From an uncultured Collinsella sp. (GTDB lineage Bacteria > Actinomycetota > Coriobacteriia > Coriobacteriales > Coriobacteriaceae), in assembly GCA_900541685.1 (NCBI GenBank), contig UQKM01000013.1:1-64000 (forward strand): DNA of 64,000 nt, given 5' to 3'. The position numbers and the translations under genes are program-made. The notes under the pieces were generated by a model that ran no database searches, was not told the origin of the DNA, and was given only the letters and a program-made list of their open reading frames with translations. Below, piece by piece: positions 41,348 to 50,420 of the stretch. Every line of letters begins with the position of its first letter. Positions within the stretch are counted from its first letter, which is position 1.

Positions 41348-42811
41348 ATGGCCTCTAAAGCTCAAAACGACGAGATTATCGACCCTAATGGCCTCGATCT
41401 CTTTCGTCTGACCATGATGGTCATTACCGCCAGTATTTGTGGCGGCATCTTTTCGCTTGCCGGCGATATGGCAGCAGGCGGGGCAAATACCGGTGCGGTT
41501 ATCGTCTCGTGGGGAATTTGCTTCATTGGCGTCTTTGCGCTGATGATGGTGTTCAACGGTTTGTCTCAGGCCCGTCCCGACCTGACCGGCGGCATCTATG
41601 CATACGCTGCGGCCGGTTTTGGCGATTACATTGGATTCAACTCCGCCTGGGGCTACTGGATCAGCGCATGTCTTTCCAACGTGAGCTTTGCGCTCTTGCT
41701 GTTTAGCGCGCTGGGCTATTTCTTCCCTGCGTTTGGCGCGGGTAACAACCTGCTTTCCATCGTCTGCGCCAGCGTGTTTTTGTGGTTCCTTACCGCCCTT
41801 GTGCTTCGTGGTGTTAAGGAGGCTGCGGGCATTAACACGATCGTCACGTTGGCGAAGCTGGTGCCGCTGGGGCTCTTTGTGCTGAGTATCGTGCTCCTGG
41901 GTAAGTTCAACGTCGATATCTTTATGGACAACTTCTGGGGAGAGCCGGCTGGTCCTGGCTTTGGCGAGCAGGTTGTCTCGACCATGATCGCCCTTGTCTG
42001 GGTCTTCACGGGCATCGAGGGCGCTGTCGTTATCTCGGGCCGTGCTAAGTACGTGCGTGACGTCGGCCGCTCGACGGCGCTCGGATTTGCGGCTGTATTC
42101 ACGCTGTATCTGATCATCTCGATGCTGTCGCTCGGCATTATGCCGCGCGAGGAGATGGCACAGCTCGCAACGCCCTCCATGGCGGGAATTCTCGAGTGCG
42201 CAATCGGTCCGGTTGGTGCTGCCATCGTAAACCTTGGCGTTATCCTCTCGCTGGTCGGCGCGATGCTGGGCTACGTCATCATCGCTTCCGAGACGCCGTT
42301 CGAGGCGGCGCGCCAGGGTTCCTTCCCGCTGGCGTTTGCTAAGACGAACAAGCATGATGCCCCGGTGGTGACGATTCTCGTGAGCTCCGGAATCACGCAG
42401 CTCTTCTTGATCGTGTCGTATGTGGCGGCGAGCACCTACCAGTTCTTCTATAGCTGCGCGGTTAACACGATTCTGGTTCCGTATGTCTGCTCGGCTGCCT
42501 ATTACATGGTGATTGGTTGGAAGAAGGAGCATCTGGACGGACCGTATGCGCCAAGCGTCGGCAAGGCGCGATTCTTCGGCACGCTCGGCTTCATTTACAC
42601 ATTGTTCCTTGTGTGGTCGACGGGCCTCCAGGGCGTCATGATCACGACGATCCTTTTTGCTCCGGCCATTCCCGTTTATATGCTGGGCGAGCGAGGTCGC
42701 GGTAAGCCGGTACTTCCGCACCTGCACGACAAGCTGATCGCAGCGGTGGTCATTGTCGTGGCGGTCATCTCGCTGTATCTGCACTTTGCCGGCATTGCGC
42801 CGATAGTCTAA
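41348..42811 (+). CDS. APC-family amino acid antiporter (arginine/ornithine type)
   Basis: Membrane transporter of 487 residues with about twelve to thirteen helices. The first helix carries SICGGIFSLAGDMAAG, and LTGGIYAYAAAGFGDYIGFN follows, as in basic amino-acid/polyamine antiporters (ArcD, LysI). GGGGGTG lies eight bases before the ATG. In context it probably exchanges the substrate of the DDAH-like enzyme for its product. The precise amino acid is unproven. Confidence 0.82.
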   Translation: MASKAQNDEIIDPNGLDLFRLTMMVITASICGGIFSLAGDMAAGGANTGAVIVSWGICFIGVFALMMVFNGLSQARPDLTGGIYAYAAAGFGDYIGFNSAWGYWISACLSNVSFALLLFSALGYFFPAFGAGNNLLSIVCASVFLWFLTALVLRGVKEAAGINTIVTLAKLVPLGLFVLSIVLLGKFNVDIFMDNFWGEPAGPGFGEQVVSTMIALVWVFTGIEGAVVISGRAKYVRDVGRSTALGFAAVFTLYLIISMLSLGIMPREEMAQLATPSMAGILECAIGPVGAAIVNLGVILSLVGAMLGYVIIASETPFEAARQGSFPLAFAKTNKHDAPVVTILVSSGITQLFLIVSYVAASTYQFFYSCAVNTILVPYVCSAAYYMVIGWKKEHLDGPYAPSVGKARFFGTLGFIYTLFLVWSTGLQGVMITTILFAPAIPVYMLGERGRGKPVLPHLHDKLIAAVVIVVAVISLYLHFAGIAPIV

Positions 42812-42924
42812 GACTGCGGCAAGCTTCATCGCTTGGTAAGCCGACGGAGGCGTCGCGTGCCGGTGCCGTTCGGTAATCCATAACTGACGTGGGCCTCTGT
42901 AACGTGCCTTTGTGAGCGCCCACC

Positions 42925-42964
42925 AAGCCCGCGCAGGTGACATTTGTTGCCAGCGCGGGCTTTT
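42925..42964 (+). terminator. Terminator of the DDAH-antiporter module
   Basis: AAGCCCGCGC pairs with GCGCGGGCTT, followed by TTG. It lies about 110 bases after the stop. The gap 42812-43274 holds this hairpin, family E copy 1 and a GC-rich remainder with no gene. Confidence 0.8.
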
Positions 42965-42968
42965 GCTG

Positions 42969-43031
42969 TTGCGGCGAAATAGTTCCTGTTTTTGCTGGTT
43001 AAAGCATCAAACAGGAACTATTCCACCGCAA
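42969..43031. repeat. Palindromic repeat family E, copy 1
   Basis: Twenty-three-base arms (42969-42991 and 43009-43031) pair with two mismatches; the core is GAAATAGTTCCTGTTT on the left and AAACAGGAACTATTCC on the right. CTTGTTTTG follows, as at copy 2. GGGGGACGGAGGAA at 43048 links it to the family D flank. Confidence 0.8.
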
Positions 43032-43274
43032 CTTGTTTTGATTCGCTGGGGGACGGAGGAAGCGGCGATCCGGAATCCACCTGCACAGTCGCTCCGCATC
43101 CCGTCCGTTGGCGCAAGTGGTGCCAAATGTAATCTGCCCCCCCCTTGCACGCTTGTCCTCCTTGCAGCAATCTGTTGGTTGAACGTCGTTATGTGCTTGC
43201 AGTTTCTGGGCAAGCCGTCTCGCAGCAAAGTAGACTAGATGGCCATTTCAAAAAGCCTACTCAGAGGAGGAACC

Positions 43275-43595
43275 ATGCTTGAGGGTACGTATGTGGTTTC
43301 GGCCCAGACGCCGGTGGGGAGTAGACGCGGCGAGGTGACGTTTTCACATGGGGTGAACGGCGCGCTCAGGGCAGTACTAAACGTCAGGGGTCTCAATATC
43401 GCTCTCTCGAGTGCCCGTGCTGAGGGCGATTTCTTTGAGCTCTTGGGTACTATCTCCCACGTCTTGATGGGCAAGGCGCCCTTTACATGCACGGGGTCGG
43501 TCGAGGGTGATCAACTCACTGCTACCGCGCGGTCGGGTTCCGTTTCGATCTCGCTGAGCGGTATGCGTAAAGAGCCTTCGGGGCGCACCGCATAA
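43275..43595 (+). CDS. Conserved-looking small protein of unknown function
   Basis: A 106-residue protein with no signal or membrane segment. It begins MLEGTYVVSAQTPVGSRRGE, with a regular alternation of polar and hydrophobic residues (GEVTFSH, LRAVLNVRG, FTCTGSVEGDQLTATAR) that suggests a small beta-barrel or lipocalin-like fold. AGAGGAGG precedes the ATG at 43275; an in-frame ATG 12 codons upstream lacks a site. It lies alone before the feoAB fusion. I do not recognise a function. Confidence 0.65.
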   Translation: MLEGTYVVSAQTPVGSRRGEVTFSHGVNGALRAVLNVRGLNIALSSARAEGDFFELLGTISHVLMGKAPFTCTGSVEGDQLTATARSGSVSISLSGMRKEPSGRTA

Positions 43596-43668
43596 AGTTT
43601 GCGCAGGTAAACATCGGTATTTGACTTTATAAAATAGTTCAGAGCGCTATCATTTGTCGTTACGAGTT

Positions 43669-43693
43669 GGTTAACCCCGGTAAACGGTTAACC
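43669..43693. promoter_or_regulatory. Tandem palindromes before the ferrous iron transporter
   Basis: GGTTAACC occurs at 43669-43676 and again at 43686-43693, both self-complementary, 24 bases before the start codon. The spacing of 17 bases suggests two turns on one helix face region. A metal-responsive DtxR- or Fur-type repressor is a plausible binder. Confidence 0.45.
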
Positions 43694-43716
43694 GCGTCTA
43701 ACGAAAGGATGAGCGC

Positions 43717-46077
43717 GTGAAGCTCGATACACTCGAGATTGGAAAGGACGCCGTTGTCGCATCGGTGACATCCGACGACCAGGCGCTCCGTCAGCATATT
43801 TTGGACATGGGCCTGACGCCGGGCACCGAAGTCACCATGATGAAGTACGCCCCCATGGGCGACCCGCTCGAGATTCGCCTGCGTGGCTACGAGTTGACGC
43901 TGCGCAAGGACGATGCCGCTCGCATCGAGCTCGTGGGTATTCACGACACCGATACGGGTCCGCGCGCTAACGCCGCAATCGGCACGACGGAGCATCCGGC
44001 CCTGGGCGAGGGGACATATTCGCCCCGTGCGGCAAAGACGGCCGTGCCCGAGGGCGCGCCGCTGCACTTTGCCCTCGCTGGCAACCAAAACTGCGGCAAG
44101 ACCACGTTATTCAACCAGCTGACGGGCTCCAACCAGCACGTCGGTAACTTTCCCGGCGTGACTGTCGACCGCAAAGATGGCACCATCCGTAACCATCCCG
44201 AGGCGAGCGTTACCGACCTGCCTGGCATTTACTCCCTGTCGCCGTACACAGGCGAAGAGGTCGTGAGCCGTCAGTTCATCCTCGACGAGCGCCCGGACGC
44301 CATCATCGACATCATTGACGCCACCAACATTGAGCGTAACCTGTACCTGACACTGCAGCTCATGGAGCTTGACCGTCCCATGGTCATCGCGCTCAACATG
44401 ATGGACGAGGTGACCGCCAACGGCGGCGCCGTAGACGTCAACTTGCTCGAGAGCCTGATGGGCGTGCCTGTTGTCCCCATTAGCGCTGCCCGCAACGAGG
44501 GCATCGGCGAGCTGGTGGACCACGCCCTGCACGTGGCACGGTTCCGCGAGCGTCCTGGTCGCCTGGACTTTTGCGCGCCCGACGGTCCGGACGGCGGTGC
44601 GCTGCATCGCTGCATCCACGGTATTGCTAACCTGATCGAGGACCATGCCGTGACGGCGCACATCCCGGTGCGCTTTGCGGCGACTAAGCTGGTCGAGGGC
44701 GATGAGCTGGTAACCGAGGCGCTTCACCTGGATCGCAATGAGCTCGACGCTATCGAGCACATCATTACCCAGATGGAGGGCAAGGCCGGCACCGACCGCC
44801 TATCTGCGTTGGCCGATATGCGTTTTAGCTTTATCGGCGACGTGTGCGGGCGTTGCGTCGTCAAGCCGCACGAAAGCCGCGAGCACGTGCGCTCCGTCAA
44901 GATTGACCGCATCCTGACAGGTCGTTACACAGCCATTCCGGCGTTTCTGGTGATCATGGACCTCGTCTTTTGGCTGACGTTTGGCGTGATCGGCGCGGCG
45001 TTGCAGGGACTCATGGAGGACGGTATCGCTGCCATCATCGCCTCGGCCGATGCGGGCCTCAAGGCGTTCGGAACCAACGACGTGGTGCGCTCGCTGGCTG
45101 TCGACGGCGTGCTTACGGGCGTGGGTAGCGTGCTGACCTTCCTGCCGATTATCGTCGTGCTCTTCTTGTTCCTCTCCATTCTGGAAGACTCCGGATACAT
45201 GGCACGCGTGGCCTTTGTCATGGATAAGGTGCTGCGTCGCTTTGGCCTGTCGGGCCGCAGCTTTGTGCCCATGCTCGTCGGTTTTGGCTGCACCGTGCCG
45301 GCTATCATGTCGACCCGTACGCTCCCATCCGAGCACGACCGCAAGATGACGGTCATGCTCACACCGTTCATGAGCTGCTCGGCCAAGCTGCCGGTTTACG
45401 GCTTGCTGTGCGGGGCGTTTTTCCCACAGGCGACGGTTCCCGCCATGGTCTCGCTCTATCTGATTGGTATTGCGGTTGGTTGCATTGCGGCTCTGGTGCT
45501 CAACCGTACGGCATTTAAGGGCGACCCGGTGCCGTTTATCATGGAGCTCCCCAATTACCGCCTGCCGAGCGTCAAGACGACGGTGATGCTGGCATGGGAT
45601 AAGGCCAAGGACTATATTACCAAGGCCTTTACCATTATCTTTGCCGCTACGGTGGTCATCTGGTTCCTGCAGACGTTCGATATCCGCTTTAACGTGGTCG
45701 CCGACCAGTCGCAAAGCCTGCTTGCCGGTCTGGGTAGCATCATCGCGCCGGTGTTGGCCCCGCTCGGTTTTGGCGACTGGCGCGCCTCGACGGCACTCGT
45801 CACGGGACTTATTGCCAAGGAGAGCGTCATCTCGACGCTCACGGTGCTTTTGGGCGCAACCTCTCCCGCGGCACTGTCAGCCATGTTTTCGCCGTTTACC
45901 GCCTACGTGTTCTTGGTCTTTACGCTGCTGTACCCGCCTTGCGTGGCGTCCATCGGCGCCGTCAAGAGCGAGTTGGGCGCGCGCTATGCCGTGGCCGTAT
46001 TCGCGTTTCAGGTGACGGTCGCCTGGATCGTGGCGTTTGTCGTGCATTCGGCGGGCATATTGCTGGGGTTGGCTTAG
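43717..46077 (+). CDS. feoB: Ferrous iron transporter, FeoA-FeoB fusion
   Basis: Imports Fe(II) across the cytoplasmic membrane under low-oxygen conditions. The 786 residues begin with a FeoA domain (about 1-75, MGLTPGTEVTMMKYAPMGDP). The FeoB G domain follows (GNQNCGKTTLFN at 122-133, TVDRKDG, DLPGIYSL, NMMDE), then the helical insert and about eight to ten membrane helices with the two Gate-type repeats. FeoA is normally a separate protein; here it is fused in frame. The start is GTG with AAAGGA ten bases upstream. No feoC follows. Confidence 0.93.
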   Translation: MKLDTLEIGKDAVVASVTSDDQALRQHILDMGLTPGTEVTMMKYAPMGDPLEIRLRGYELTLRKDDAARIELVGIHDTDTGPRANAAIGTTEHPALGEGTYSPRAAKTAVPEGAPLHFALAGNQNCGKTTLFNQLTGSNQHVGNFPGVTVDRKDGTIRNHPEASVTDLPGIYSLSPYTGEEVVSRQFILDERPDAIIDIIDATNIERNLYLTLQLMELDRPMVIALNMMDEVTANGGAVDVNLLESLMGVPVVPISAARNEGIGELVDHALHVARFRERPGRLDFCAPDGPDGGALHRCIHGIANLIEDHAVTAHIPVRFAATKLVEGDELVTEALHLDRNELDAIEHIITQMEGKAGTDRLSALADMRFSFIGDVCGRCVVKPHESREHVRSVKIDRILTGRYTAIPAFLVIMDLVFWLTFGVIGAALQGLMEDGIAAIIASADAGLKAFGTNDVVRSLAVDGVLTGVGSVLTFLPIIVVLFLFLSILEDSGYMARVAFVMDKVLRRFGLSGRSFVPMLVGFGCTVPAIMSTRTLPSEHDRKMTVMLTPFMSCSAKLPVYGLLCGAFFPQATVPAMVSLYLIGIAVGCIAALVLNRTAFKGDPVPFIMELPNYRLPSVKTTVMLAWDKAKDYITKAFTIIFAATVVIWFLQTFDIRFNVVADQSQSLLAGLGSIIAPVLAPLGFGDWRASTALVTGLIAKESVISTLTVLLGATSPAALSAMFSPFTAYVFLVFTLLYPPCVASIGAVKSELGARYAVAVFAFQVTVAWIVAFVVHSAGILLGLA

Positions 46078-46391
46078 GGGCGCGTTGATGCTCCGCGCTT
46101 TTGGGCGAGCAACAATTCAATAAATATGAGCCAAAATACCGGTAATTGTCGGCCTGCGGGGACTGTCCTACGCTGCAGGTTGCCGTTCGCTGCCTATTTG
46201 CTGCCGTTTACGGATTCGTAAATACTTGCAATCGTCGGTCGATTTAACCGCATTACGCGATGCCGATGCGCATTTTGTGTGCCCCTTTCTACAATCACTT
46301 TGTGTCTATTGCCGAACATGTCTTCCGTTTCGCCTGTGTGGGGACGTGGGGTGCAATAGTCGTTTGTAGAGGCTCATTGAGGAGGGAATTG
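46078..46391. other. Gene-free spacer with one palindrome
   Basis: These 314 bases between feoB and the second PTS permease show no convincing reading frame. The one clear element is TTTACG-GATT-CGTAAA at 46207-46222, a perfect 6-base inverted repeat that could be an operator for the PTS gene. No terminator for feoB was found. Confidence 0.4.
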
Positions 46392-48056
46392 ATGAAAGAA
46401 AAATTCCAATCGTTCGGAAAGGCAATGCTCGTTCCGATTACGCTCATTGCCATTTCCGGTCTCTTTTTGGGTATCGGTAGCGTTTTTACGACCGAACTGA
46501 CCCTTGTGTCCCTTGGCGTTAATTGGGACTGGTATGCCGCTTCGCCGCTCTTTACGTTCTTCTCGGTATTTAAGGGTCTCGGCGAGGTAATCATTGGAAA
46601 CCTCGGTGTTTTGTTTGCCGTCGGCTGCGCCTTCTCCTTGTCTCGCAAAGAGAAGGGCTGGGCTGCCTTTTCTGCCCTTGTCTGCTATCTCACCATGCTC
46701 AAGACGGTTGAGATTCTGCTTGGAGCAGCTGGCTTGGCTGCCGACAATACAACGGTGGAAGCTCTTCAGAAGGTCGGCCTTACGTCCATTCAGGCGAGTG
46801 AGCAGTCCGCACTCTACACTACCTCGCTCGGCTTTTTTGGCTACAGCTCTGGTGTCTTTGGCGGCATTATCGTGGGCTGCCTGGTCGCCTGGATCACCGG
46901 CCGTTTTTACAAGACCAAGCTTCCAACGGCGCTGGCGTTTTTTGCGGGCAGTCGAACGGTTCCCATTGTATCGCTGGTCGCCGGTGGCGTCCTGGGCGGC
47001 ATCATGTACTTCGTTTGGCCCGTCATCGGTGGATGCTTCTCGGGTATTGCGACGTTCGTGAAAGGCTCCGGTCTGGTCGGTACGTTTGTCTATCGCTGGG
47101 TGCTCGAGAGCCTTGTGCCGTTTGGCTTGCATCCGCTGCTCGAGACGCCCATGTATTGGACTGAGCTTGGCGGCTCCATGGTCGTCGACGGAACGCGCGT
47201 GGTGGGCAATAGCGCTATTCAGCTTGCACAGCTCGCTTCTCCCAGTAGCGACAAGCTCTTGGTTAGGGCCTTCATGGCTGGCTATGGCATTAACGATTAC
47301 GCGTTGTTCCCGGGCATCGCCCTTGCTATGTGGTCTTGTGCCAAGCCCCAGAACCGCAAGAAGGTTGCTGGTCTTTTAATCCCCACAGTGATTTCGACTG
47401 TTTTCTTTGGCGTTACGGAGCCTATTCTCTTTACGTTCCTGTTTGCCGCCCCCTGGCTCTACTTTGGCGTTTACGCTCCGCTTTCCGGACTGGGTGAAGT
47501 TCTCTCGGAGGCAATGGGCGTTTCGGTGTACCAGGGAAATATCAAGGACCTGATCCCATTCTTATTCCGCCCCGAGAAGCTTAATCTGCTTCCGTACCTT
47601 ATTCTGCTCCCCGCCTTTTTCCTGGCAGCTTTCTTCCTCTTCCGGTTCTTTATTACTAAGTTCGATATCAAGACGCCCGGTCGAGACGATGGTGACGATA
47701 TTGAGTTGATCAACAGCAGAGCCGAGTTCGAGGCAAAGGCCGCTGAGGCAAAGGGCGAGTCTGATAGCACTCCCGAGAAGGCAGTCCAGGGCCGTGCGAC
47801 CAAGGACAGCGCGCTTGCTGTTGGCATTGTCGAAGCGCTTGGTGGAGCCGACAACATTGATGATCTTGACAACTGCATCTCACGTCTTCGCGTGATTGTC
47901 AAGGATGGTTCTAAGGTTGCAGACGACGAGGTGTTCACCAAGAATCTTGAAGCTATGGGCGTTATCCGCCTGAGCGACAAGGCAATCCAGGTCATTTACG
48001 GTCCTCGTGTCGGCGAAGTCGCTTCTGAGGTGCACGAAGTTCTCGGTGACGAGTAA
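46392..48056 (+). CDS. PTS glucose/maltose-type transporter, EIICB
   Basis: Imports and phosphorylates a glucoside. The 554 residues have an N-terminal EIIC domain of about ten helices and a C-terminal EIIB domain with the phosphorylated cysteine in NCISRLR. The domain order C-B and the sequence style (ELGGSMVVDGTRVVGNSA) resemble MalX and alpha-glucoside permeases. There is no EIIA domain. GGAGGGAATTG precedes the ATG at 46392. The nearby GH4 enzyme is the probable partner that cleaves the phosphorylated sugar. Confidence 0.87.
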   Translation: MKEKFQSFGKAMLVPITLIAISGLFLGIGSVFTTELTLVSLGVNWDWYAASPLFTFFSVFKGLGEVIIGNLGVLFAVGCAFSLSRKEKGWAAFSALVCYLTMLKTVEILLGAAGLAADNTTVEALQKVGLTSIQASEQSALYTTSLGFFGYSSGVFGGIIVGCLVAWITGRFYKTKLPTALAFFAGSRTVPIVSLVAGGVLGGIMYFVWPVIGGCFSGIATFVKGSGLVGTFVYRWVLESLVPFGLHPLLETPMYWTELGGSMVVDGTRVVGNSAIQLAQLASPSSDKLLVRAFMAGYGINDYALFPGIALAMWSCAKPQNRKKVAGLLIPTVISTVFFGVTEPILFTFLFAAPWLYFGVYAPLSGLGEVLSEAMGVSVYQGNIKDLIPFLFRPEKLNLLPYLILLPAFFLAAFFLFRFFITKFDIKTPGRDDGDDIELINSRAEFEAKAAEAKGESDSTPEKAVQGRATKDSALAVGIVEALGGADNIDDLDNCISRLRVIVKDGSKVADDEVFTKNLEAMGVIRLSDKAIQVIYGPRVGEVASEVHEVLGDE

Positions 48057-48118
48057 AACGCGCAAGTGGCTTTCAATTGCATAGCGCAATTCCAGGGCTT
48101 GGCTTCCTATCGCATGAT

Positions 48119-48871
48119 TTAGGGAGCCAAGCCTTCTTGTTTTAGATTGTCAAGGCAGATACTCAATAGTTCTTCGAATGCGAGAATACAACTTCCGGTA
48201 AAGCAGTTAGGCTTAACGTTCTTAAGATCCATTGGGTGATCGTCATGTATCGTAAAGATCGCGTCTGCCGTCTTGGCGAGCTCGCTGTCTTCGTTGCCGG
48301 TAAACGCGAGGGTCGTAATGCCCGCGTCGTGGCATGCCCTTGCGGTTTCCAGGATGGCTTCTGTCTGGCCCGATTTGGATATGAGCATCATGCAGCTGAG
48401 CGTATTTCGGTTGGATTCGACAAACTGATCGGTTTCTAGGAAGTCCTGTATGACGGCCAAAAAGCCAAGTCCAACGAGCTTGGTCGCCATGTACTGCGCA
48501 ACGATGCGTGAGAAGCCCTCTCCGTTTACTCCGATCATTCTGTTGCGATGCAGTGCGGCGATGAATACGTCTACATCTCCGGTGTGGCATACGAAGTGGA
48601 CGCTACTGTCTTTGAGTGATTGATTCATTTCGCGGGAGACATGCTGAAGGTGCTTGAGATCGTACATCATTTCGCGGTAGCCACGGTAGCCGAGCTTTTT
48701 CGAAAGCCTGATGACTGTCGTCATGCTGGTAAAGCATGCCATGGCGACGGGTTTTATGCCAATATCATCGAGGGTGTCGATATTGTTGAGCAGGTATTCG
48801 AGTACGCTTTGCTCGGTTTCGGATAGCTTTGCGGCTGAGTAGAGCTTGGAAATCTGCTTTTTATCAACCAT
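48119..48871 (-). CDS. MurR/RpiR family transcriptional regulator
   Basis: Regulator of 250 residues with an N-terminal HTH_6 (GIKPVAMACFTSMTTVIRLS) and a SIS domain (IGVNGEGFSRIVAQYMATKL, LISKSGQTEAIL) likely to sense a sugar phosphate. The start at 48871 (MVDKKQISK) follows AAGGGAG; the longer reading upstream overlaps the GH4 promoter region. It lies between, and opposite to, the EIICB and GH4 genes, which it probably controls. Confidence 0.85.
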   Translation of the reverse strand: MVDKKQISKLYSAAKLSETEQSVLEYLLNNIDTLDDIGIKPVAMACFTSMTTVIRLSKKLGYRGYREMMYDLKHLQHVSREMNQSLKDSSVHFVCHTGDVDVFIAALHRNRMIGVNGEGFSRIVAQYMATKLVGLGFLAVIQDFLETDQFVESNRNTLSCMMLISKSGQTEAILETARACHDAGITTLAFTGNEDSELAKTADAIFTIHDDHPMDLKNVKPNCFTGSCILAFEELLSICLDNLKQEGLAP

Positions 48872-48982
48872 CGGTGCTCCCTTCCCGCCGGACGTGTGTG
48901 GCCGCTTCCGTTGCGTAAATAATAACTCCTTGGGGAATTCCTTTCCCGCCTTGCAGCCGGGGCGGGAAGCGGCCCTCCATGC

Positions 48983-48997
48983 TGGATACAATATCCA
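48983..48997. promoter_or_regulatory. Candidate operator before the GH4 gene
   Basis: TGGATACAATATCCA is a perfect inverted repeat (6-base arms, 3-base centre), 50 bases upstream of the GH4 start in the RpiR-GH4 divergent region. A larger inverted repeat, GGCCGCTTCC (48900-48909) and GGAAGCGGCC (48965-48974), lies nearby. Confidence 0.45.
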
Positions 48998-49046
48998 TAC
49001 ACAGGCGAACCATGCAATATTGAATGTGCTAATTGGGGGTTTCGAT

Positions 49047-50420
49047 ATGAAACTTACGGTCATAGGCGGCGGTGGCGTCCGCTCCATGTTTTTGGCAAAG
49101 AGCATAGCCCAGCAGGCGTCATCGCTTGGAATCGATGAACTTGTGTTTATGGACAATGATCCCGAGAAGCTGCGCATCTACGGTGGCCTTGCCGCCCATG
49201 TCTCGGGCATGCTTTGCCCCACGCTTAATTTTTCATTGACGGGCGATGCAGTCGAGGCCGTTAAGGACGCCGATTACGTGATCACGACGATTCGCGTCGG
49301 TGGGGACCATATGCGCGTTCGCGATGAGCGCATTGCTCTCTCACATGGGGTTCTTGGCCAAGAGACGACTGGCGCAGCCGGCGTGTCTTTTGCCATGCGC
49401 TCCGTCCCTGCGCTTGCTTCGTATTGCGAGTTAATCAAGAAGTACGCAAAGCCGGGCGTCAAGGTGTTTAACTTTACTAATCCCGCTGGCGTCGTATCTC
49501 AGGCCTTACGCGATATGGGCTACGATTTTACTTATGGCATTTGCGATGCCCCCTCGGGCATGTTGCATCAGTTTGCCGAGTATAAAGGCGTTGATCCCGC
49601 ATCGGTTCAGGGCGAGTGCTATGGACTCAACCACCTCTCGTTCTTCCGCAATGTGACGGTTGACGGCGAGGACATCATGCCCGACTTGATCCACGACGAC
49701 GGGGCATATGCTCATACGGATCTTAGGTTCTTCGAGAAGGATCTCGTTCTAAATCGCGGATGCGTGCCAAATGAGTACCTATACTATTTCTACTATCGCG
49801 AGCGCGCCGTTGCCAACGTTCTCTCTTCGCCCCAGACGCGCGGCGAACTAATCGAAGAAATTAATCGAGAAATGACGAGCGAGCTTGCATCTATCGATAT
49901 TGAGAACGACTTCGAAAAGGGCCTCGCGTGCTTTGAGAAGTGGTACGGAATGCGCGAAAACAACTACATGGCGGCCGAGACAGGTATTCACCGCGACAAG
50001 CCGTGGACGTTTGACGTGTACGGCAAAGATGCTGGCGGATACGCAGGTGTTGCGCTCCGTTTCATGGATATTGCTCGCTCTGGCAAGACGCAGCAGATGA
50101 TCCTGTGCACCCCCAACAATGGCGCCATCCCCGGCCTTCTCGATACAGATGTCATCGAGTCAACGTGCGATATCTCCACCGATGGCTGTGTACCGCATCG
50201 CGTCGAAGCCGATTCTGTGCCCGCGGGAAACCTCGAATTGATTCGTCGCGTCAAGTACTACGAGCGCACCGTGGCGCGTGGCATCGTTAACCGATCGAAG
50301 CGCGACATTGTCGAGAGCCTCGCGATGCACCCGCTCGTTAATTCGTACTCCTTGGCGAAAGACATCGCCGCGCAGTACTTTGAGCTTAACCGCGACTACA
50401 TCGACGGCTGGACAGACTAG
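49047..50420 (+). CDS. Glycoside hydrolase family 4, probable 6-phospho-glucosidase
   Basis: NAD- and metal-dependent glycosidase acting on a phosphorylated disaccharide by redox chemistry. The 457 residues begin with the dinucleotide-binding MKLTVIGGGGVRSMF and continue with NFTNPAG, the metal-ligand segment ICDAPSG and NHLSFF. The C-D-A-P tetrad is closest to the CDMP motif known from 6-phospho-alpha-glucosidases, which agrees with a MalX-like permease next door; a beta enzyme cannot be excluded. GGGGGT lies upstream of the ATG at 49047. Confidence 0.86.
   Translation: MKLTVIGGGGVRSMFLAKSIAQQASSLGIDELVFMDNDPEKLRIYGGLAAHVSGMLCPTLNFSLTGDAVEAVKDADYVITTIRVGGDHMRVRDERIALSHGVLGQETTGAAGVSFAMRSVPALASYCELIKKYAKPGVKVFNFTNPAGVVSQALRDMGYDFTYGICDAPSGMLHQFAEYKGVDPASVQGECYGLNHLSFFRNVTVDGEDIMPDLIHDDGAYAHTDLRFFEKDLVLNRGCVPNEYLYYFYYRERAVANVLSSPQTRGELIEEINREMTSELASIDIENDFEKGLACFEKWYGMRENNYMAAETGIHRDKPWTFDVYGKDAGGYAGVALRFMDIARSGKTQQMILCTPNNGAIPGLLDTDVIESTCDISTDGCVPHRVEADSVPAGNLELIRRVKYYERTVARGIVNRSKRDIVESLAMHPLVNSYSLAKDIAAQYFELNRDYIDGWTD

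Noticed and set aside
46260..46391. Upstream extension of the EIICB gene
   Set aside because: The in-frame extension has no ribosome-binding site, while GGAGGG sits properly before the ATG at 46392, which also matches the family N-terminus.
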